NCBI GenBank assembly: GCA_013350335.1
Contig: CM023539.1
Location: 12,462,302-12,526,301, forward strand
Origin: Chimonanthus salicifolius
Taxonomy: Eukaryota; Streptophyta; Magnoliopsida; Laurales; Calycanthaceae
DNA length: 64,000 nucleotides
Direction: 5' to 3'
Shown here: piece by piece, positions 49,109 to 61,032 of the stretch
How the letters are laid out: each line of letters starts with the position of its first letter
Position numbering within the stretch: the stretch's first letter is position 1
The notes under the pieces: generated by a model
The model's database searches: none
The model's input: only the letters and a program-made list of their open reading frames with translations
What the model was told of the DNA's origin: nothing
Position numbers and translations under genes: made by a program

Positions 49109-49482
49109 AGGGCTCCAACTGGGCTCGGGCTCTTTAAAACCCAACCCGACTCGAATTGGTATTTATGGAACCCGACCCGTTCTGATCCGAATTCTCAACT
49201 TGAACATCTCAATCTGAGCCGACTCGAATTCTAACCCAAATCAACCTGAATTCTAACCCGACCCACATTTTGAACCCATTTTAACCTAAGTTTAGCCGGA
49301 TCGAGTCGAGTCGAGTTAACTTGTAAAATCTTCAACCCGACTCGACCCGACCCGAATTCCATGTAGGTTTTTGTCTTCTCAACCCTACCCGACCCGCCGA
49401 CCCGAAATTATTTACCCGACCCACATGATTTCTCGGGTCGAGTCATGCGAGTTAAGTCAAAACTCGAGCCGAGTAGTAGCCC
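49109..49482. repeat. MITE-like element rich in cccgac / ctcgag
   Basis: Opens tagggctccaactgggctcg and closes cgagtagtagcccta, giving terminal inverted TAGGGCT. Interior words (cccgacccg, gactcga, ggtcgagtc) recur. No exact target duplication is seen. It belongs to a style common in small non-autonomous plant DNA elements. Confidence 0.55.
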
Positions 49483-49483
49483 T

Positions 49484-49640
49484 ATGCTTAACTGATTGCC
49501 TCCCACCTCAGAAAGCTGGAGGTTGCAGGTTCAAGCCTGCATAGTCTAATCTCAGTGTGTCCCTATAGATAGTGAGCTTGAAGCTTTTACGCCGGTTATC
49601 TTGAGGTTTCCTACATAAAATTAAAAAAAAAAAAGGGTAT
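49484..49640 (+). mobile_element. tRNA-derived SINE
   Basis: Contains ctgattgcctcccacctcag and, about 25 bases on, a B-box-like ggttcaagcctgc, then a unique body and a poly(A) run of about 12. It closely resembles the copy at 50578-50740 (cctcagaaagc near the start; ttttacgc then gg/ctggtt or ctggctt, ttcc near the end). It abuts the MITE to its left. Confidence 0.65.
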
Positions 49641-50577
49641 TAAATACTTTTGTCTCATCCTGAAATTATATAAGAAAATGTTTGTGCCACTGGACAGTTG
49701 ACAAGAAAGAAGTTGGATCTTTTTGAAATTAATAAAAAAAACGGATTCCTTCGTAATACCACTGGAAAAAAGTATTATTCCGTTTGCTGCGGATAGTGAT
49801 TGGTCAGTTTGGAGCGTCGCACGACATTGAGAAATTGAGTGGAATTTCGCGGCACTTATTTTTTATTATGAATGATTGAATCGGTTTCGTCCGAATCCGA
49901 CTTCTCTAACAAGCTATTGTACCACTTTATCTAAATAAGTTAATCAGAATCTAACATTTGTCATATTTATAAGTATTGTTTCCTCATAAAATGAAATAAA
50001 GTGTAGATGATTAATCAAATACAAAAATTCAGACAGTTTTAACTATTTTAACCATTTGATTTAAAGTATTAATATGAATTAATATTTTAGTTGTTTAAAG
50101 AATTTTAACCTAGAGAACCAGTTTACATCCTCAAATAAGGTGGATAAATCCCTCATATTGAGTTGAGATAAAATGTTTGCCTAATTAAGGGTTTCCAATC
50201 TTTTGGGTAAACTTTTATGGAAAGTACTTGTAAGTATGTAACATGTTCCATTTCAAAGAACTGTTACAAACTTTTACTCTTGACTCTATAATCAGACTCG
50301 ACCATGTACAGTATCCGCATAATAGAAAAGTTTCGTGCACAAGATAATTACTATTGAAGATTTTTTTTTTCAAAATTATTATAATGATATGAAGAAACAA
50401 AATAAAATAATGACCATTTATTTTATTGGGCATTTGTTTTATTTATGGCTATTTGTTTTATTTATAATTAACATGAAATACATTAAGATAAAGATAAAAC
50501 ACATCTAAATTCTAAGATAAGATAAATTCAAATAACAAGATAATCACATAAATCTAATGTAAATTCTATGCCCACAT
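49641..50577. other. Intergenic AT-rich sequence
   Basis: No gene or element recognised; a few A/T homopolymers. Confidence 0.5.
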
Positions 50578-50740
50578 AGGTGTAGTTCAAATGGTAATCT
50601 CTCGCCTCAGAAAGCAAGAGGTATCAAGTTCGAGTCTGCATAACCTTACCTGGTGTGTCCTTAAGGCAGTGGGTATCACCCGTAGGATTTTACGCTGGCT
50701 TTCACGTGGTTTCCCACACGTAAATTCAAAAAAAGAAATA
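50578..50740 (+). mobile_element. tRNA-derived SINE, second copy of the family
   Basis: An A-box-like stretch tgtagttcaaatggtaatc is followed by a B box aagttcgagtctg, then gtgtccttaaggcagtggg, ttttacgctggctttcacg and an A-rich tail (aaaaaaagaaataaaat). The order matches the copy at 49484-49640. No clear target duplication. Confidence 0.65.
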
Positions 50741-51058
50741 AAATAGTTCAAACTAAGTGAATTAGAAAAAAAAAAATAGAACAACAAGGTATATAAATTT
50801 GTAAAAGTAAGTACATTTCATAAAATAATTTGAATTCATGAAAAATTTTGACTAATTATTTTAAATGAGTCAAGCAACACTTTCAAAATATTACAGCAAA
50901 AATAGTAAAAAATGGAATATAAATGTAGAATTAAAAACACTAACTTTTATAAAAATGAAGGATTACCTCATGGATATTTTCATGTTATTTTTTTATTAAA
51001 TAAAATCACATTTTAACATGTATCTTCGATTTTAAATTGAAGTGGCTTCTATTTAGGG

Positions 51059-51404
51059 CAGGGCCGGCTCAAAGGGTAGCAAAAAAGACAGTTGCCTTAG
51101 GCCCTCAAGTTGAGAAGGTCCAAAATTTAGGACTCTGTTTTTGGTTTTATTGAATAAAAAGGTATTTTATTCGTGTTTGCATAGGTTATAGATTTAATTG
51201 TTAATCTTTAGTAAAACTTGATATACAAATTTAATTAGTAATTTTGCATTTCAATAAACAAGAAAAATAGACTTTAGATAAATTTCTTTTATTATATATA
51301 ATTAACATTTTAATTAAATATTACTTATAATAATATGTTAAATACCAAAAATGCCCCATTTAGAAATTTCTCCTTAGACCTCAACTTCTGTCATGCTGGC
51401 CTTG
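51059..51404. mobile_element. hAT-type MITE, CAGGGCCGGC termini
   Basis: Starts CAGGGCCGGCTCAAAGGG and ends with the complement of CAAGGCCAGCATGACAG. The 8-bp flanks are atttaggg (51051-51058) and atttgggg (51405-51412), 7 of 8 matching. Length 346 bp, no coding capacity. CAGGG-type termini and 8-bp duplications indicate hAT. Confidence 0.78.
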
Positions 51405-51574
51405 ATTTGGGGACATGATTTATCAATCCAAAAGTTTAAACTGATTTATCAGCCTTTGTTGCTTAAAATTATCTAATTTAATTTTTAAATTTATTGAATA
51501 TATATAATTATTATATAGATAATAGAAGAAAAGTGATGAAGCATCAAGTTGGGTCATTAGAATTTTGTATTGCT

Positions 51575-51830
51575 GGCATGGGTGAAAATTTGATCAGGCT
51601 GAGATTTCAGCCGAATTTTCATATCGATCAAGATCTCAGGTCAATTCTTTCTCTCTGTTCAATTTTTTTTTTAAATCTCAATCACTCTTTTTAAAAATAA
51701 AATAAAAAAATATTTAAAAAAAAATATATATATATAAACATCGGTCAATATCTAAGTTGATATTCATCTAATATGGATTAATATCTATCGAAATATCGAT
51801 CCGACTCAGAACTGATAATTTTTTTTCTCC
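51575..51830. repeat. Degraded MITE of the tatcgg family
   Basis: gggtgaaaatttgatcaggc at the start and repeated tatcgatc/atatcgat words recall the elements at 54443-54816 and 55431-55608. The ends are not clear. Confidence 0.4.
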
Positions 51831-52260
51831 AGTCGCTCATTATTGCTGGTGACTCCCAAAGATCGATTTTGTATGTGAATTTTCAATCATATCATACTCC
51901 TTTGTCAGTTCTTGTATTAATATGGATATTTTTCCTTTCTCAACAGGTGAAAACCGTTTTCCATCACATTTTTGCTGTAGCAGACGCAAGCAGAAATGAC
52001 TACTCAACTTTCATTTCGTTGAGGGACTTTTGGTCACGAAGACCAAACCCAAACACAAATATCGTGAAGCTTTTTGAGTCAAAACTTGTGGGTCCCACGT
52101 GGGCCCACATCCCAACATCTCCCATTTGGAGATATTAGCTAAAAATATATAAATATCTATTATAGTTCAAAGGGATTGAAGTGAGTACGAAAATTTATGT
52201 ATATTTTGAAGATTAGTTTATTGTTCTAAAAGACTTGAACAACTTGATTATAATATATAT
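51831..52260. other. Intergenic sequence
   Basis: A short frame at 51869-52138 shows no family resemblance. AT-rich; nothing recognised. Confidence 0.4.
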
Positions 52261-53374
52261 AGGCTCGGCATTTAGACACCTCTGAAATCTGCCAGCAGAC
52301 ACCATATTTCAATTTTTTAGTGGAAATTACGTTTCTGTCATTTCACGTGGAATCGACCGATTGAACAGACAGTTCATTTTCACTTCGATCGATCAATCCC
52401 TTCTGTGTAGAATCGTGTGATTGATTCCATAGGATCGTGCAATTGATCCCTCGAACACAAATAGAAGATGCGGTAAACATGAATCAATCGCACGATTCTA
52501 TAAGTACGATTCCATAGCTGCTTAGAAGTGGACGAACACGACTGCGGGGATGGAGAAGACAACGTCGTGATAGTGGAAGAAGAAGATGACGTTGTAGGAG
52601 AAGCTTGTATAAAACTGGATTCCACATGGGTACATTAGGTTCTTCATCGACTGCCATATGGGAATCCCAATAACCATCCCTGCACAAGACGTTCGAGTGA
52701 AGCCATCAAAGCTACAAAGTTAAACGTTATTAATTGATAAGAATGTAAGGGAAAAGTTGGGAATAAACAAAAACAAACCATCTCCTTTACAACCGAACAC
52801 AAAAAACCTCATGAGGAGTATCAACTGAGCCAACTGAGCCATTTCTTACGTCTTTTTCCTCGTCGTCATCCAATCGTTCCCTCTTCAGCTCCTACAACCG
52901 ATTCCGCATCTTTTTCTCTGAGTCCGACTCTGATTCCAACCCGTGAAACGGATTTGGAAACGCAGAGAAGGAGAGATTGCACAAGTTGGGCATATTCGGG
53001 TTTGACTGCTAACGGTGTAAAGGGGGAAAACCAAATCTCGTAGAGGAGGAAGTGGAAGACGCAGAGGAGATTTCAGGAGAAACGGCAGAGGGGTCGATGG
53101 GGGGAGAGAAGAGAAATCGAAGATGCCAGCTAGCTTGGAATCGTGCGATTGATTCATGTTTACTGCATCTTCCGTTCGTGTTCGAGAGATCAATCGCACT
53201 ATCCCATGGAATCAATCGCACGATTCTATGTGGAAGGAATCAATCGATCGAAGTGAAAATAAATTGTCTGTTCAATCGGTCGATTCCACGCAGAAGGGCA
53301 GAAATGTAATTTTCACTCAAAATTGAAATGCAGTGTCTGCTAACAGATTTCGAGGGTGTTTAAATGCCAAACCT
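52261..53374. mobile_element. 1.1 kb element with about 240-bp terminal inverted repeats
   Basis: Left arm 52261-52500 and right arm 53136-53374 are inverted copies of each other (left start AGGCTCGGCATTTAGACACC, right start on the minus strand AGGTTTGGCATTTAAACACC). The flanks are AT runs (taatatatat / atatatatat), so the target duplication cannot be read with confidence. The 635-bp interior is not repetitive and has short open frames on the minus strand. Long arms suggest a Mutator-like non-autonomous element; a captured gene piece is possible. Confidence 0.8.
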
Positions 53375-53822
53375 ATATATATATATCAAACATGTCATAA
53401 GACTTTGCTCTTACTTTCCCACGAATATGTCCATTATGACCATGGAGAGTTTGCACACGTTTGTGGATTTACAGCTCAAGTTCACTTAGGCATAAAGTTT
53501 TTATGCGAATGTGAATTTGTCATTCATAACATTCTCATATTTATAAATTATCATGATGTATTTCACACTATGCAGATATACTACTCATATTCTGTTAATC
53601 ATGGGGTTTTTCAAACTGTCATGAATTTGATTATTACAATATGGATGAATTGGCCCGTTGACTATATCAAACTTCAAATTATTTATGAAGCGGTTTATTT
53701 AGGCAGGTCAATACATCTATATTATCTTTATTGATCTAATTAAGATCTTTAGAATCTCATATTGACATGAAAACTTTTCCAACATATTGCGATGATCATC
53801 ATTAGTCACTCGTATAGTTGAG
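53375..53822. other. Intergenic sequence
   Basis: A 133-codon frame at 53333-53734 is AT-rich, starts inside the element to the left, and lacks family resemblance. Nothing else recognised. Confidence 0.4.
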
Positions 53823-53823
53823 A

Positions 53824-53998
53824 AATTGATTAGTGCACCAATACTTTTAATTATGATGCACTAAAAATGAGTGAAATACTCATTTTATCCAAAAGAATTC
53901 AATTTGTCTCCTTTTCATTTTCCCATTTGTTTGGACAAAAAGAGTATTTTACTCATTTTTAGTGCACCAAAGTTAAAAGAGTTGGTGCACCAATCAAT
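53824..53998. repeat. Fold-back (hairpin) MITE, arms of about 70 bp
   Basis: The left arm (from attgattagtgcaccaa to actcattttatccaaa) is the inverse complement, with few mismatches, of the right arm (tttggacaaaaagagtattt to ttggtgcaccaatcaat). A loop of about 35 bases separates them. The structure is seen directly; the transposon class is not assigned. Confidence 0.85.
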
Positions 53999-54442
53999 TC
54001 CTATATAATTGTGTATATGAAATATGCACGCTATGGGTGCATGGCCATAAATTATATTATACAAATAAGCAGCTTCATATACCATCCAAGTGAAAAATTA
54101 ATGTAATTTTCTTCTTCACTTTGACAAAATTTACAGTAATTATCAATAGAAGTGAATATAAATATTTAATAAATAGTTTAACTTTTATTTAAAGAAAATT
54201 TAAAATAATTTAATAAAACCTATGGTTGAGAGTATTAGACTGCAATAACTTGATTTTATATCAATTAATTTCTTATTAATACTAAAAGACGAAACCTAGG
54301 AAATGTCAAAAAATAGTTGAGGTGGTCTGATCTTAGTAACTTGTCCCTTTGTTTGGCACAGTGACACTATTGCCTCAACTTAAAGTAAGATTGATAATAA
54401 TACAAAAAACACTCACCTTTTCAAGTCAAGATGTATTTCACA

Positions 54443-54816
54443 CGGGGGTGAAAAAAATGGCCCGGCTGATAATTCAGTGGAATTATTGGCCGATATGATT
54501 CTCTCTCCTATTTTTTGTTTTCTTTTTTTTAAATATTGGTATTATTTTATTATTTTATTTTTTCAAATTAAAAAATATAAAAAACTGAAAAAGAAACTAT
54601 TTTTTTTTAAAAAAAATTGAAAATGTAAATATCGGCAGATATCGGCCGATATTTTGACCCGGGCCGATTACCATTTTGATTTTTTTTTTTAAATACCGAT
54701 ATTAATCATATCAGCCGATATCGGACCGATATATATCGGCAAGATTTTGGCCATATCGGCCGATATGATTGTTGTACGGCTGATACAATATGTATCGGCC
54801 GATATCTCAACCCCTG
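54443..54816. mobile_element. hAT-type MITE rich in ATATCGGCC, TSD atttcaca
   Basis: Starts CGGGGGTGA, ends CAACCCCTG, and is flanked by exact 8-bp copies of atttcaca (54435-54442, 54817-54824). The interior holds many copies of the palindromic word tatcggccgata, which could fold strongly. No coding capacity. Confidence 0.85.
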
Positions 54817-54824
54817 ATTTCACA

Positions 54825-55430
54825 CATGACTTGAAAATTCAAAATTTGAAGGGTAAATTTTTTTATTCAAATTTATAGTATGAAGAAAATTTTACAGTAA
54901 GAAGAAATCTTATGGTCAAGCTTTATATATATATATATATTTTGCATAGAAAACACTCATGATTGATTTACATATGACATGCTTTTATAATTCATTGAAT
55001 GATTTAAATTAGGGACAAATAAGTTGAATAGTATTTTCTTTATATATTTTGAAAGCTTCTCTCTGAATGATTACAATCATCATATGAAGACAACATTTTT
55101 GCTCTTCTTTGGGTATTCGATACCTGGACAATTTAAAATAAGTAGTATTTTATATTATTATAATGAATATTTAACTCTATGATACATTATTTGTCTTCCC
55201 TACATCAATAGTGTAAAGAGTTGTCAACTACTAAGGTGCTATGGCATTGTTTGGAGTTTGGACAATGGAAAAGAGGTTCTTCTAATCTTTTGTGTTTGGT
55301 ATATATTATTTTTTTCTTTTCAGATTTAAATTTGATTTTCTAAATGAAAATAAAATAAAATACAGGTGTTCTTCAATCTAAACTCTATTTGAAACATGTC
55401 TGAACCTAAGCAAATGAGTTTGAACTAGGG
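54825..55430. other. Intergenic AT-rich sequence
   Basis: Contains a (TA)n stretch near 54927-54940 and no recognised gene or element. Confidence 0.5.
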
Positions 55431-55608
55431 GTGCAAAAATCGATTGGGTCGAGATCTCGGTCGATAATTTTCTCTCTCTTCAAATTTTTTTAGAGAATAT
55501 CGGTGGTTATTTTTTAAATAATTCTGAAAAATTAAATAAATTGAAAACAACCAACTTTAAAAAAAATAAATTGAAAAAAATCTAAATATCGGCTTGGCCC
55601 ACGGCCGA
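55431..55608. mobile_element. Left part of a tatcgg-family MITE, split by an LTR
   Basis: aggggtgcaaaaatcgattg, gagatctcggtcgat and tatcggcttggcccacgg resemble the 54443-54816 MITE. The text continues after 63978 with accgatatcgaaatc, so the element was interrupted by the 8.4 kb nest. The right end lies beyond the window. Confidence 0.6.
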
Positions 55609-56843
55609 TGTAATACCCCGACCCTAAATTAGGATTAATTGTGTGATTTTGTGATGTTAAGATGTTTTGTGATCCGTTAATCATAAAGATTATGGAGTGG
55701 GCTTCGCGAAAAGTCCAAGTTTGGCCCAATCCGAGCTCGACAACTCATTGATCCGGCTCGTTAAAATTGGAAGGATAAAATTGTAATTACTTGAACTTTA
55801 TTTATTTAATTAAAAAAATAAAAGGATAAATTTTTGAATAATGTTTTGAATAAACATCATCTAAAACTTTAGATAATGCTTATCCATTTATCCCTTTCAT
55901 TATAAAAAGGGATAGGCCCTTCCTTCATTTAAACATTTTCTCTGTTATGCAATTTATTTCCTTTCTATCCTGTGTTTTCTTCTGATTTCTACAAGTGACA
56001 TTTTTGGTAGATTTTAGAGGGAAAGCTGAGACCCTACCAAAAATCTCCCGGAAGGTATCAACTCCAACGACCTTGAGGTAGGGAGTGCAATGTTTTATTT
56101 ACATTAGTTAATTTAATAAGATGCTGGTTTGGTTGTTTAACTATGCTTTGGTTGCCTTTTTTTGAAAGCATGTTATGATGATGTGAGATTTAATTTATAA
56201 TTTGTGATGTGAGTTATAATTATATTTGACTTGAATGCACTATGATCCTAGTTATTATTTTGTATAATTTGGATTATATTTTGGTTTAATATGATATGAA
56301 GAATTATTGATCTTATATTATGTGATTATTGTGATTGGGATATTGTAATATGGCACGAGCATGGCCAATGGAAATGCTCGTTTTGAATTTTTATGTGAGT
56401 TTTATATGCCTCGAAGAACCTTGTTGGACCTGTCGAATTGTTTGAGATCCCATCACATGTGAATTATTGTTATGTTATGCATGCCTTAGTTGTGAAATCT
56501 ATATGTATGGGTGTTCTCTGCCATGCAAGTATTTGATTGGGCTTATGAAGTTGTGCATGCACATGATGGATTTCCACGTGTAAAAGATAGATAGACTTAT
56601 GGGTAAAGATCTAAGGATCAGATGGATGTGTGTAAAATCTTCTAAATTCATAATGATTGAGATCTATGGTTGCGATGGTTGTATAGAGAGGTATGATTAA
56701 ATTAGGGTGGAGCTGGGGATGAGATTGGTACATTCCTCGTGTATATATTTGGGAACTGTAACTTGATAAATACGTGTTATTTAGAGATCTTGAGACTTCT
56801 AGACTGATGAATGTGTGTTATTGTGATATTCATTGGCACTATG

Positions 56844-59800
56844 TGTAATACCCTGCCCCAGTTTAGGCATGTTTTAGCCTGTTAATTCCTATTCAGCCGG
56901 TTAATCTTGAGGATTACAGTTAGGGCTTCGAGGAAAGCCCAGTCGTGGCCCAATCCGAGCTCGTGAGCTCAGTGATCCAGCCGTTCTGCTGGAGGGCTAT
57001 TTTGGTAATTTACCGCTTTTAGTTATGATTTTACAAATTTCATTGATATGTGTATATTATTGATGAATAATATTCTCCTTAATGAGGAATTTGTATTTCT
57101 GACTTTAAAATAAATTTATTTTCAGAAAATGGCATTTAAATCCCACCCGTCAAAACCCCGAAAGGGAGTTTTAATTATTTTAAATAATTTCAGAAAATAG
57201 ATAAATTTTGAAAAGGGTATTTGGTGTTAGACCATTTTAAGATTGGTCTAGTTATTTCATTTCACTTCAAAATAAGATTTACAAATTGGTTATTTTTATA
57301 TTTGTTTAATTAAGTAATTATGAGTAAAATATGATTTTTATTTAAATCAAGGGTTTTTAGTAAGAGATAATTTCTGAAATTTTTATGGTGACCAAGGTTT
57401 TCAAAACCCAACCCATCTGTAAGGTTGGATCAAGCTTTTGAGTTTTTAAATTATTGCTTTTAGTTTTAAAAATCGATTTTTATAAAACTGGGCTTATCTG
57501 CAAATTAAATTTTGTCGGAGGGCTGATCTGCAACAGCAGAGAAAATGTGTGCACGCCATACAGGCGTGCACTGGCCACTCAGCTCGATCTCCGGCGGCGA
57601 TGATGATCCTGTCGTCCCGTCCCATCGCTGCATGCACAGCGGATTTTCCGGCCACTCTTTCCTGCGAATGATGGTTTTTCCGTCTCGTCCCATCGCCGCA
57701 GCTGATTTCCGGCATCTCTCCTCGGGGTAAATTCCTATAAATTCAGCCTTCTTTCGATCGTTTGAAACTCCCAGCAGAATTCTGCATTTCTTCTCTTCCC
57801 TCTGTCTCTATTAAACCCGGCCGAGACCCCTTGCCGTTGCCTCTGTTTTGCAAACCGTAAGTTTTGAAGGAAAAGATTTCAAAAATCCGAATTTCAGCCC
57901 AGGAACCAAAGTGAAGGTATCATTTGCATTCCTCTTTCAATTCTAACCGGTTTAGAATCAAACAAAACCAAATTTGACCCTGTTTTGATAGAGAAAAACC
58001 AGTTTTAAAATCTAAGGAAAACCATGGGTTACCTTGTACCCGTGAGGATTTACCATTAAAATCGGATGGCCCAGTGAGCTTCTGAGCTCCAAACCTCTCC
58101 CTATGAAAAGAGGACTCCCAGAGGAGTCCATCAGACCAGACGGATGTGAAAACCGAATCCGGAAAGCCCTCCCTTTTCGGAATCGTATTTTACTGTGCAT
58201 CCGCCGTCACTGTTTGCACCAGCAGACAGTTGGAGAAGACGACTCTCGGAAGGTCCGAGAGCCAATCTTCGGACGGTCCGAACCTTCGGACGGTTCGAGC
58301 CATGAGCCTCGGACGTTCCGAGCTTCACCCGAAGCCCAGTTACGCCCGAGGTGAGCCTGACCCTTCGGACGCATCGAGCCAAGCTCGCAAGGACCGAACC
58401 CACTCGGAAGGTCCGAAACCCAGACCTTCGGACGTTCCGAGCTCTGCAAACCCATCGAGACTGTTTTCTCTATTTTTTTCGGTTCGGATGGACTTCGGAA
58501 GGTCCGAGACTTAGTCTTCAGACGATCTGAAGTTAGGCCCATGTTCCGAGGCCAGTGACTTAGTCTAGTGTGGTTCGGATGATCCGAAGCCACTGTACCC
58601 AGTTCCGAGGTGATGTTCTGAGGGACCCATTTTTAAATGATAAAATATTGTTTAATCATTGTTTTTGTGTAATCTTGATGATTATTTAATGTGTTTGATT
58701 ATTTGTGATGACTTATACCCCCTTGTTAATTAAAATTGTACTAACCCCTTTTCTCTTATTATTTATAGTGTAAATACTATTGTATCCGCTTTCAGTCCAA
58801 CCCTATTGGTCGGGAACTGAGTGATTCACTTTCAGGACGACACTATAGTCGAGCACTGAGTGTCCTCGAGGCCTACTTAAAATGTCAGCTCTGGTCCTAT
58901 CAAGAAGACAACCGAGAAGTGACCCGAGGATCTAGACCTTACTCAATAAGTCAATCTGGTCAATGCCTAGAAGACAATATGAGTTTGGACTGAGCCCCTT
59001 TTTATTATATTATTATCTTGTGGATGATTTAAAAAGGATAGAAACCAAGTAGGAGACTCATTTCCATGAACCCTAGATATTTTGTGGGAAAATGTATGAT
59101 TTCCAAATACTACGTATATGTACGTATTTGTTATGTATATTGATTGTGCACTTGTGTGTTGTTTGAACAGAGACCGCGTGACCACACGATCACGGTGAGG
59201 GAACTTAACTCTGCAGATTTTGTAAACAGGTGTTATGATGAGATGAGTATTGAGCAATGAGTGGTTTCAGTTTTTGATGAACCCACTCATGTGCCTATAA
59301 ATGAAGCACTATGGTAAGAGTGCTGTGATGATTATGATATTACGATGTTGATCGTATGTGTATGTAAGACTGCTTCCACGTACCTGGGCTATTGAACCAA
59401 TATCAGCCATATGAGAGATGGTTTATGTCTACTGGACCATGGGCGGACCATGCTGTCGTCAGTTGCTGACTTGAGGGTGTCAGTATCGGCTAAGTTAGAG
59501 CCGGAGATATACTTGCAAGGATGTATTTTGACCGTGTCGGGACTTAATACTGGTCTCAGTGTAGTCGGCAGGCGTTACGGTGGATAATGGCAGTGGTTTA
59601 ATGATGTTGATACATTACTTGGAATTATGCTTATTGTTATCAAGCATGTGATATTGAACTGTTGCTAACCTGTTTTGTTATTTACTCAATGTGCATTGTT
59701 ATATTTCCTTCACTGGGCTAGTTAGCTCACACCACTTACCTTTCAGGCGATGAACCCGAGGATGAGGACCCTCTCTTTCAGGGTTAGGGAGTTTAAGCTA

Positions 59801-60215
59801 TGGCAGTGTCTTGGGATTCCCCCGGAGGAGAATGCCCCGATCTTTCCCTGTTGGTTCTTGGAACCGTTGATTTTTATTAAGTACCGGATGCGGTACTTAA
59901 TTCATGTTAAATTGTTGTAATAGGCTATGTTGCCTTTTGAGACAATGTTTTGAATGATGAATCAATGGTCGATTTTCTTATGCTTTGTATTAATCAATAT
60001 TGGATTTGATTTGAGCATGCTATGTGTTGATGTTGTTTATGTCTATTTTATGGGGGAAGCATATGGTACATGTTTGAGTCCACATGATGGGCTAATGTGT
60101 AACCGCTGGGCCTAACTGTTGATCCGGCCCAGTAAGAATGTTTGTGGTTTAGCTTATCTTTAAAAAAAAAAAATCAGTCGCGTTCCGGGCCCACCCTTCG
60201 GGTCGGGGCGTGACA
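56844..60215 (+). repeat. 5' LTR of the inner element, with a GGTCCGA-motif cluster
   Basis: No open frame of significance. Between 58243 and 58625 near-palindromic words such as ttcggacggtccgaa, tcggacgttccgagc and tcggaaggtccgag occur at least ten times. The 3' third (from 59207) is nearly identical to 61801-62807. Differences between the two copies are few, so insertion was recent relative to the other elements here. Confidence 0.85.
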
Positions 60216-60333
60216 GCTTGGTATGAGAGCGTGGGTTCAACTCTAGGACTGTAATGGGCTACTACCTAGTTAGACTTGCTGTTGCCTTAGTTTTGCTATT
60301 GTCTTTTACATCTTCTTGTTTGGTGATACAGAT

Positions 60334-60831
60334 ATGTCAGGCAATACAGAGTATTTTCAAGGGACTCCTAGCGACCCCATCGTCATACATTCTTCAGATG
60401 ACTCCGGTGCGCCAAGTTTTGATGAGGTTGCACCTGGAGAGGAGATGGAAGTAGCATCCCCAGAGTACCATGTGGGTGCTGAGCCTGTGGAGGAAAAGGG
60501 AGATATCCCGATTCCTGAGGAGTCAGTGGGGGAGAACGGTTCACCCGAATACGTTCCGGCTACTCCACCCTTGGACGAGTATCCAGATGAGATGTGTGAA
60601 CTCTGCAATCAAGCAGGGTACAACTTCATCTTTTTCCCCTATCCGCCCAGTGTCATTTGCCCAGTTTGCAGACTCCGCGGACATGGGAGTGCAAGGACAA
60701 ATTGTCCTTATGTTGGAGGACCAGGGATTATACCCTGTTTAACTTGCGGAGTGTTCGGACACAAGTCTGAGACCTGTCCGGACAACTTCTTTTACTTTGG
60801 TGGTGAGGAAGGATCTTTTTCGGGGAATTAA
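60334..60831 (+). CDS. Accessory ORF with two zinc knuckles, upstream of gag
   Basis: A 165-codon ORF from ATG 60334 (MSGNTEYFQGTPSDP) to TAA, uninterrupted, unlike the gag that follows. The N-terminal 80 residues are acidic and Pro/Glu-rich (DSGAPSFDEVAPGEEMEV). The C-terminal half has paired Cys motifs: CELCNQAGYNF, CPVCRLRGHGSARTNCP and CLTCGVFGHKSETCPD; the last two fit the CCHC nucleic-acid-binding pattern of retroviral nucleocapsids. It is not the usual gag, which starts at 61033 in a separate frame. Function unknown. Confidence 0.7.
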   Translation: MSGNTEYFQGTPSDPIVIHSSDDSGAPSFDEVAPGEEMEVASPEYHVGAEPVEEKGDIPIPEESVGENGSPEYVPATPPLDEYPDEMCELCNQAGYNFIFFPYPPSVICPVCRLRGHGSARTNCPYVGGPGIIPCLTCGVFGHKSETCPDNFFYFGGEEGSFSGN

Positions 60832-61032
60832 ATCAGTGTTTGTTAGGGGGCATCGGGGAGTTTATTTGTAAGGGTTGAGTTTTGTTGTTTTGAAGGGTTT
60901 TCATACCCTTCTAACCCTTGTACTTGTATTTGAAATTTTGAATGAATTCTAATGAGATTATTGCAACTTGTGTGTTTTGCTTTAATAAGATCTTAAAAAT
61001 TGGTTAATGATATTTACAAGTGTAAATAACAG

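Noticed and set aside
49500..49560. A tRNA gene
   Set aside because: A- and B-box-like words are present, but no cloverleaf can be formed and a SINE body with poly(A) follows.
58146..58593. Overlapping open frames of 120-130 codons on both strands
   Set aside because: They lie in an LTR and are explained by the GC-rich motif cluster, which depletes stop codons on both strands.
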